Assembly: GCA_945861255.1 (NCBI GenBank)
Contig: CAMAUG010000139.1
Location: forward strand, 1 to 9,472
DNA: 9,472 nucleotides
DNA from: Candidatus Sulfopaludibacter sp. SbA3
GTDB lineage: Bacteria > Acidobacteriota > Terriglobia > Bryobacterales > Bryobacteraceae
Direction of reading: 5' to 3'
Positions 6,019-9,472 of the stretch are shown piece by piece. Below the pieces are notes generated by a model. That model was not told the DNA's origin and did no database searches. It was given only the letters and a program-made list of their open reading frames with translations. Position 1 is the first letter of the stretch, and every line of letters begins with the position of its first letter. Position numbers and translations under genes: made by a program.

Positions 6019-7083
6019 TTACGCCGCCTTTTTGCGATTGGCCTCGAGCCGCGAGTCAACCAGCGCCACAATTTCGTCGATCACCGGGTGACTTAAGCCC
6101 TTCTGCTTGGCGATCAATTGCACCAGCTTATCGGCCCGCTCGATATTCAGCGCTCCGTTGGTGAGCGCGCGCGCTGCCGAAGCCGGACGCACAAGCGACT
6201 GCGCGGCGGCGGCGTATTTCTCAAACGGCACCAGGTCGTTAGGGTTGGCGCCGAGCTTCACGCACAGATCGCTGACAAAATTATAGACTGAACGCGAGGT
6301 CTCGATGTCGCTGTGCACCGCTTCCTGAGCGGTGCGCATGCCATCTTTGGTGATGCAGCGATAGTTGCCGGAGAGCAGCATCGCCCATTTTGCCAGCGGC
6401 ACGAATATGGAATCGTACACTTTCAGCTTCACCGGTAACTCGATCTTGCCTTCCGGCGTGTCGAAGCGGGCGCCTTCGATGTCTTTTTCGAGCTGGCGAA
6501 GAATCGCGGTGGATTTTTCGTCGTCGAACTTCGCGACTTTGAAGTTGGTCGGCAGCGTCACCATCAGCACGTTGACTTGCTCGTCCGGCGGGCGGATCGC
6601 CTGCGGATCCGGACTGTTGAGCGTAATGCAATGGGGATCGAAGTTCTCCCAGACGGTCGGATCGGTGTAGGCGGGTTTCAGCGCGTCGTAGTCCAGGCCG
6701 GGGATGCGCCTCATGTAAGGCAGCGGCGGCATGTTCATGATCGACATGCAGGGTACGCGCGACTTCGCCACCGCGTCAAGCAATTCACGCACGCCCGGCG
6801 CGCGATATTGCGGTTCCTGCATGCACAGGCCGACCAGGTCATAGTCCTTGGGATTGACGCCGGCCGCCGGTCCGGCAGTCACCTTGCCGGGCAGCTTGCG
6901 CGAGTCGAGCACCACCGGCTCCGTGCGCCCTCGCACCGGCAGGCGCACACGAAAGCCCTCCGCGTTGATCAGATCGGCCTCCGCCGGCAGGCAGACCAGA
7001 TGAATCGAGTGGCCGCCAAACAGCATTTTGGAGGCGAGGAGCGAGCCGTAGGACGCGCCCATGAGTAAGATGTTGTACGGCAT
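6019..7083 (-). CDS. Ketopantoate-reductase-fold dehydrogenase, divergent
   Basis: This 354-residue cytoplasmic protein has the two-domain layout of the PanE/ApbA family, which reduces a 2-oxo acid (2-dehydropantoate in PanE) with NADPH. The N-terminal Rossmann turn is 'ILLMGASYGSLLASKML' (5-21), with Gly9 and Gly13 where the family has GxGxxG. Asn117 ('IMNMPP'), Lys232 and Asn240 ('AKWAMLLSGN', 231-240) and Glu314 ('ALNIERADKL', 311-320) sit where PanE has its Asn98, Lys176, Asn180 and Glu256. 'GLSHPVIDEIVALV' (329-342) is the usual C-terminal segment. It is longer than PanE (about 300 residues), with an insertion around 120-180. AAAGGAG (7099-7093) is 9 nt before the ATG. No pantothenate genes are adjacent, so another 2-oxo acid or an opine-like substrate is plausible. 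Confidence 0.75.
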   Translation of the reverse strand: MPYNILLMGASYGSLLASKMLFGGHSIHLVCLPAEADLINAEGFRVRLPVRGRTEPVVLDSRKLPGKVTAGPAAGVNPKDYDLVGLCMQEPQYRAPGVRELLDAVAKSRVPCMSIMNMPPLPYMRRIPGLDYDALKPAYTDPTVWENFDPHCITLNSPDPQAIRPPDEQVNVLMVTLPTNFKVAKFDDEKSTAILRQLEKDIEGARFDTPEGKIELPVKLKVYDSIFVPLAKWAMLLSGNYRCITKDGMRTAQEAVHSDIETSRSVYNFVSDLCVKLGANPNDLVPFEKYAAAAQSLVRPASAARALTNGALNIERADKLVQLIAKQKGLSHPVIDEIVALVDSRLEANRKKAA

Positions 7084-7092
7084 GACCAGATG

Positions 7093-7099
7093 CTCCTTT
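7093..7099 (-). promoter_or_regulatory. Ribosome-binding site of the ketopantoate-reductase-fold gene
   Basis: AAAGGAG on the minus strand lies 9 nt before the ATG at 7083-7081 and supports that start. It is preceded by an AT-rich TTAATTAA (7098-7105) in an otherwise GC-rich setting. Confidence 0.6.
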
Positions 7100-7143
7100 A
7101 ATTAATCGAAGGTGAGAAAGTAAGAGGTCCGGCGCTATGGCCG

Positions 7144-7158
7144 TTGTTCTCAGAACAA
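7144..7158. promoter_or_regulatory. Perfect 15-bp palindrome TTGTTCTCAGAACAA, candidate operator
   Basis: TTGTTCT (7144-7150) and AGAACAA (7152-7158) are exact reverse complements around one central C. The site lies about 60 bp upstream of the minus-strand start at 7083 and could be an operator for that gene or for both divergent genes. The regulator is unknown. Confidence 0.4.
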
Positions 7159-7177
7159 TGCTAACGCGCCGGTCATT

Positions 7178-7207
7178 CATTCTGCAATCATCCATTCTGC
7201 AATCATC
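7178..7207. repeat. Two perfect 15-bp tandem copies
   Basis: CATTCTGCAATCATC occurs at 7178-7192 and again, directly adjoining, at 7193-7207. A partial unit (CATT, 7174-7177) precedes them. Confidence 0.85.
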
Positions 7208-7234
7208 CGCTGGCATACGGATTCCATTAGGAGG

Positions 7235-7316
7235 GCGGGCATGGCCCGCAAAGAGCGTGTGCCACTCGCCTGAACGTGGCGGGCTCCACGTTCTGCTGCC
7301 GCGGCGAAGCAGCAGA
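7235..7316. repeat. Cluster of three perfect stem-loops
   Basis: Stem 1 is GCGGGC (7235-7240) / GCCCGC (7244-7249) with loop ATG. Stem 2 is GAACGTGG (7272-7279) / CCACGTTC (7286-7293) with a 6-nt loop. Stem 3 is TCTGCTGC (7292-7299) / GCAGCAGA (7309-7316) with a 9-nt loop, and overlaps stem 2 by two bases. None is followed by a T-run, so they are not ordinary terminators. Stems 2 and 3 compete at their shared bases. Confidence 0.6.
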
Positions 7317-7361
7317 TTGAAGAGCGGATGCCGCGGATCACGACGGAACAGGGCCAATCAC

Positions 7362-7379
7362 ACGCAACTGACGCAACTG
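7362..7379. repeat. Two perfect 9-bp tandem copies (ACGCAACTG)
   Basis: ACGCAACTG occurs at 7362-7370 and 7371-7379, about 70-90 bp before the hydrolase start. It could be a binding site or part of the wider repeat cluster. Confidence 0.75.
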
Positions 7380-7435
7380 AGGTAAACTTGGCTGCATCAC
7401 TCACATGCCCTCTGTTGCCGGTGCAAGAGGGGACG

Positions 7436-7442
7436 AAGGAGG
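7436..7442 (+). promoter_or_regulatory. Ribosome-binding site of the hydrolase
   Basis: AAGGAGG lies 6 nt before the ATG at 7449. It is near-perfect and confirms this start, which also opens straight into a signal peptide. Confidence 0.75.
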
Positions 7443-7448
7443 CGACCC

Positions 7449-9446
7449 ATGCAACTTCCATTCTTTAAGACCGCACTCGCAGCGGCGGCGGTCCTCGGGT
7501 TGGCAATCCCGGGGCAGGCCCGCATCACGCGGCTGGTGGTGGAACAGACTGAGGCGCTCGGCCAGGATGGGTACCAGAAGCTCACCGGCCATGCCTATGG
7601 CGAGCTCGACCCCCGGCTCCCGCTCAACGCGATCATCACTGACCTGGAATTGGCGCCGCGCAACGCGCGCGGCATGGTGGAATATTCGGCCACCTTCACC
7701 ATTCTGAAGCCGGCGGATTTGGCCAAGGCCAGCGGTGTGCTGCTGTACTTCATCCCGAACCGCGGCAGAGTCAATTTGACTAATGGCGGGTTCTTCGTCG
7801 ATGCCCGTAAACAGGGCCACGTGCTGGTGGCCAGCGGTTGGCAAGCGGATCTGGAGCCAGCCCCCGGTATGGAGACCATGTCCGTGCCGGCCGCCCGGAA
7901 CGCTGACGGATCTAGCATTACCGGACCAGTGCTCGCGCGCTTCAGCAACATGCCTGACGGCGCCATGACGTTGCCCATTCTTCGCGGCGGCGCCGCGGGG
8001 ACAGCCGATCCGGCGAGCCTCGATTCCTCCAAGGGGATGCTGACTCGCAGGGCTTCTGAAGACGGCAAAGTGGTCCCCCTGCGCAGCGCCGATTGGGCGT
8101 TCGCCGATTGCAGCCAGACTCCTTTCCCCGGCAAGCCCGATCCGCGCAAGCTCTGCCTGAAGGGCGGGTTCAATCCCGCATTCCTCTATGAGCTTGTGTA
8201 CACCGCCAAGGACCCGAAGGTGCACGGGATCGGCTTCGCCGCGACACGCGACTTGAACTCGTACCTCCGCTTCGGCACGCAAGACGACACCGGCAGCGCC
8301 AATCCTGTCCGCGGGCGGATGACCGCCACCGTGAGTCAGGGCAACTCCCAGTCTGGAAACTTCCTGCGCAGCTTTATTCATCTGGGCTTCAACCAGGACG
8401 AAACTGGAAGGAAGGTCTTCGACGGCGGCAATCCCAATATCGCCGTTCGCCAGCAGGGGATGAATTTCCGGTTCTCGGCCCCCAGCGGAGCAGCCGCTCT
8501 GTATGAAGCCGGCAGCGATGGCGTCGTCTGGTGGGAGGATTACACGGACGATGCCAGGCGCCATCCCACGGCCGGATTGCTGGACCGCTGCCGGGCTACC
8601 GAAACCTGTCCGAAGATCGTGGAGACATTCGGCGCATCGGAGTTTTTCAATCTCCGCGCTTCGGCTGGCCTGGTGGGAACGCGGGCCGACCGTGATATTC
8701 CCCTGCCGTCGAATGTCCGGCGCTACTATTTTCCCGGAGTGGGTCACGGTGGGGGACCGGGGGGCTTCGATCCGGATGCGCGGCCGCAGTCCTGTTGCGA
8801 GTTGGCGCCGAATCCCAATCCTTCCAGCGACACGTTGCGGGCGCTGCTGACGACTTTGGTCGATTGGGTGGTGAAGGGCACGCTGCCTCCGCCGAGCCAG
8901 TATCCGCGTTTGGATCGAGGGGAGTTGGTGGCGCCCACGCAGGTTGCTATGGGCTTCCCCGCGATTCCCGGAGCGCCACTTCCGGACGGCATCCTGAACC
9001 CGCTTTACCAATACGACTTCGGACCGCGGTTCCATTACAACGACCTGTCGGGAGTGGTTACGATGCAGCCGCCCCCCATCCGCCAGGTGCTGCCCAGCGT
9101 GGTCACGCGCGTGGACGCCGACGGGAATGAAGTGGCAGGCGTGGCCAGCGTCTTGCATCAGGTTCCGTTAGGCACGTACACTGGCTGGAACACCAACGCC
9201 GACGGTTTCTACAAAGGCCATATCCGCACCAATGCGGGCGGCTATATTCCGTTCGCCAAAACGAAGGCCGAACGGCTCGCGTCCGGCGACCCGCGGCTTT
9301 CGCTGGAAGAGCGCTACGGGACCCATGAAAAGTACGTTGCGCAAGTGCGCGCCGCCGCCGAGCGGCTAGTGCGTGGGCGCTACCTTCTTCAGGACGACGC
9401 GGAGCGTTTGATCGCGCAAGCCGAAGCCAGCAACGTGCTGAAATAG
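7449..9446 (+). CDS. Exported alpha/beta hydrolase (Abhydrolase_10 / PF20091-like)
   Basis: This 665-residue protein has a signal peptide (1-24, 'GQA-RI'). The N-terminal part (25-290) contains 'LTGHAYGELDPRLPLNAIITDLELAPRNARGMVEYSA' (45-81) and 'VLLYFIPNRG' (97-106), typical of large exported hydrolases whose fold starts late. The nucleophile elbow is 'SQGNSQSGNFLR' (296-307), with Ser300 as likely nucleophile, comparable to GVSQSGRFLR in relatives. Glu398 ('GASEFF') or Asp416 ('RDIPLPSNVRRYYFPG') would be the acid, and His433 ('GVGHGGG') the base. Cysteines at 221, 236, 381, 387 and an adjacent pair at 449-450 suggest disulfides in the cell envelope. The reaction is probably ester hydrolysis; the substrate is unknown, possibly plant esters. 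The gene is divergent from the reductase-fold gene. A TATAAT box 17 nt past its stop suggests the next gene has its own promoter. Confidence 0.8.
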   Translation: MQLPFFKTALAAAAVLGLAIPGQARITRLVVEQTEALGQDGYQKLTGHAYGELDPRLPLNAIITDLELAPRNARGMVEYSATFTILKPADLAKASGVLLYFIPNRGRVNLTNGGFFVDARKQGHVLVASGWQADLEPAPGMETMSVPAARNADGSSITGPVLARFSNMPDGAMTLPILRGGAAGTADPASLDSSKGMLTRRASEDGKVVPLRSADWAFADCSQTPFPGKPDPRKLCLKGGFNPAFLYELVYTAKDPKVHGIGFAATRDLNSYLRFGTQDDTGSANPVRGRMTATVSQGNSQSGNFLRSFIHLGFNQDETGRKVFDGGNPNIAVRQQGMNFRFSAPSGAAALYEAGSDGVVWWEDYTDDARRHPTAGLLDRCRATETCPKIVETFGASEFFNLRASAGLVGTRADRDIPLPSNVRRYYFPGVGHGGGPGGFDPDARPQSCCELAPNPNPSSDTLRALLTTLVDWVVKGTLPPPSQYPRLDRGELVAPTQVAMGFPAIPGAPLPDGILNPLYQYDFGPRFHYNDLSGVVTMQPPPIRQVLPSVVTRVDADGNEVAGVASVLHQVPLGTYTGWNTNADGFYKGHIRTNAGGYIPFAKTKAERLASGDPRLSLEERYGTHEKYVAQVRAAAERLVRGRYLLQDDAERLIAQAEASNVLK

Positions 9447-9462
9447 GAGCGCTGCGTTCTTG

Positions 9463-9468
9463 TATAAT
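9463..9468 (+). promoter_or_regulatory. Candidate -10 box (TATAAT) for a gene beyond the window
   Basis: TTGTATAATCG occurs just after the hydrolase stop. It matches the TGTATAAT upstream of the cupin operon. The gene it would serve is outside the window. No clear -35 is seen at 17 bp. Confidence 0.4.
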
Positions 9469-9472
9469 CGTG

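Larger units (their letters stand above)
7084..7448. other. Divergent intergenic region with stacked hairpins and tandem repeats
   Basis: These 365 bases lie between two divergent genes and should contain both promoters. No reading frame here is convincing. The region holds a perfect palindrome (7144-7158), two 15-bp tandem copies (7178-7207), three perfect stem-loops (7235-7249, 7272-7293, 7292-7316), a spaced GCGGAT repeat (7324-7338) and two 9-bp tandem copies (7362-7379). The density of small repeats, and the 'gcggatgccgcggatcac' wording, resemble interspersed non-coding repeats I recall from Acidobacteriota, Verrucomicrobia and Planctomycetes genomes. No clear TATAAT box is seen for either gene. 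Confidence 0.55.

Noticed and set aside
6839..7357. Minus-strand frame extending through the divergent intergenic region
   Set aside because: It overlaps the start of the reductase-fold gene in another frame and translates repeats, with no sign of being a protein.
7178..7379. CRISPR array
   Set aside because: The repeats are adjoining short copies with no spacers of uniform length and no cas genes.
7401..9158. A 585-codon open frame on the minus strand inside the hydrolase
   Set aside because: The length comes from GC-rich codon bias on the opposite strand. The translation has no signal peptide, domain or ribosome site, while the plus-strand gene has all of these.

Overview
The window looks like a chromosomal segment of a soil Acidobacteriota, most like the Bryobacterales / Candidatus Solibacter group. 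I infer this from four things: base composition that looks moderately high in GC, a density of exported PQQ beta-propeller enzymes and cupins, a remnant of the secreted 'YKAP..TVDG.PDLQGIW' family common in those genomes, and a large exported alpha/beta hydrolase. No database search was possible, so all family names come from motif recognition.

Layout. At the left edge (1-98, minus) a gene appears to run out of the window: a TTG start, a perfect AGGAGG and a TATAAT box whose downstream side lies in a perfect 12-bp inverted repeat. Positions 99-468 hold no convincing gene. 469-1740 (+) is an exported six-bladed PQQ sugar dehydrogenase of the soluble GSDH/YliI type. 1741-2050 holds a frameshifted minus-strand remnant of a PDLQGIW-family gene and a three-copy 11-bp tandem repeat. 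A TGTATAAT promoter at 2051-2058 then starts a probable two-gene operon (+): an exported single-domain cupin (2130-2765) and a large exported PQQ-dependent dehydrogenase (2810-4900). In the dehydrogenase the residue I align with the catalytic aspartate is asparagine.

The operon meets, tail to tail, a minus-strand pair (5924 to 5083) with a 10-nt overlap: a 159-residue protein with a weak resemblance to Imm32-type immunity proteins, and a 123-residue zinc-ribbon-like protein. Both are of unknown function. Further right, a divergent ketopantoate-reductase-fold protein (7083 to 6019, minus) and an exported alpha/beta hydrolase (7449-9446, plus) diverge from a 365-bp intergenic region. That region is rich in hairpins and short tandem repeats and looks like an interspersed repeat or a structured regulatory region. 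The last bases (9463-9468) carry a TATAAT box, probably the promoter of the next gene.

How the parts fit: at least four of the seven complete genes encode exported proteins. The two PQQ enzymes and the cupin suggest periplasmic oxidation of sugars, alcohols or plant-derived carbon, with the hydrolase possibly releasing esterified substrates. PQQ synthesis genes and an obvious electron acceptor are not in the window. No RNA gene, CRISPR array, transposase or phage gene was recognised.
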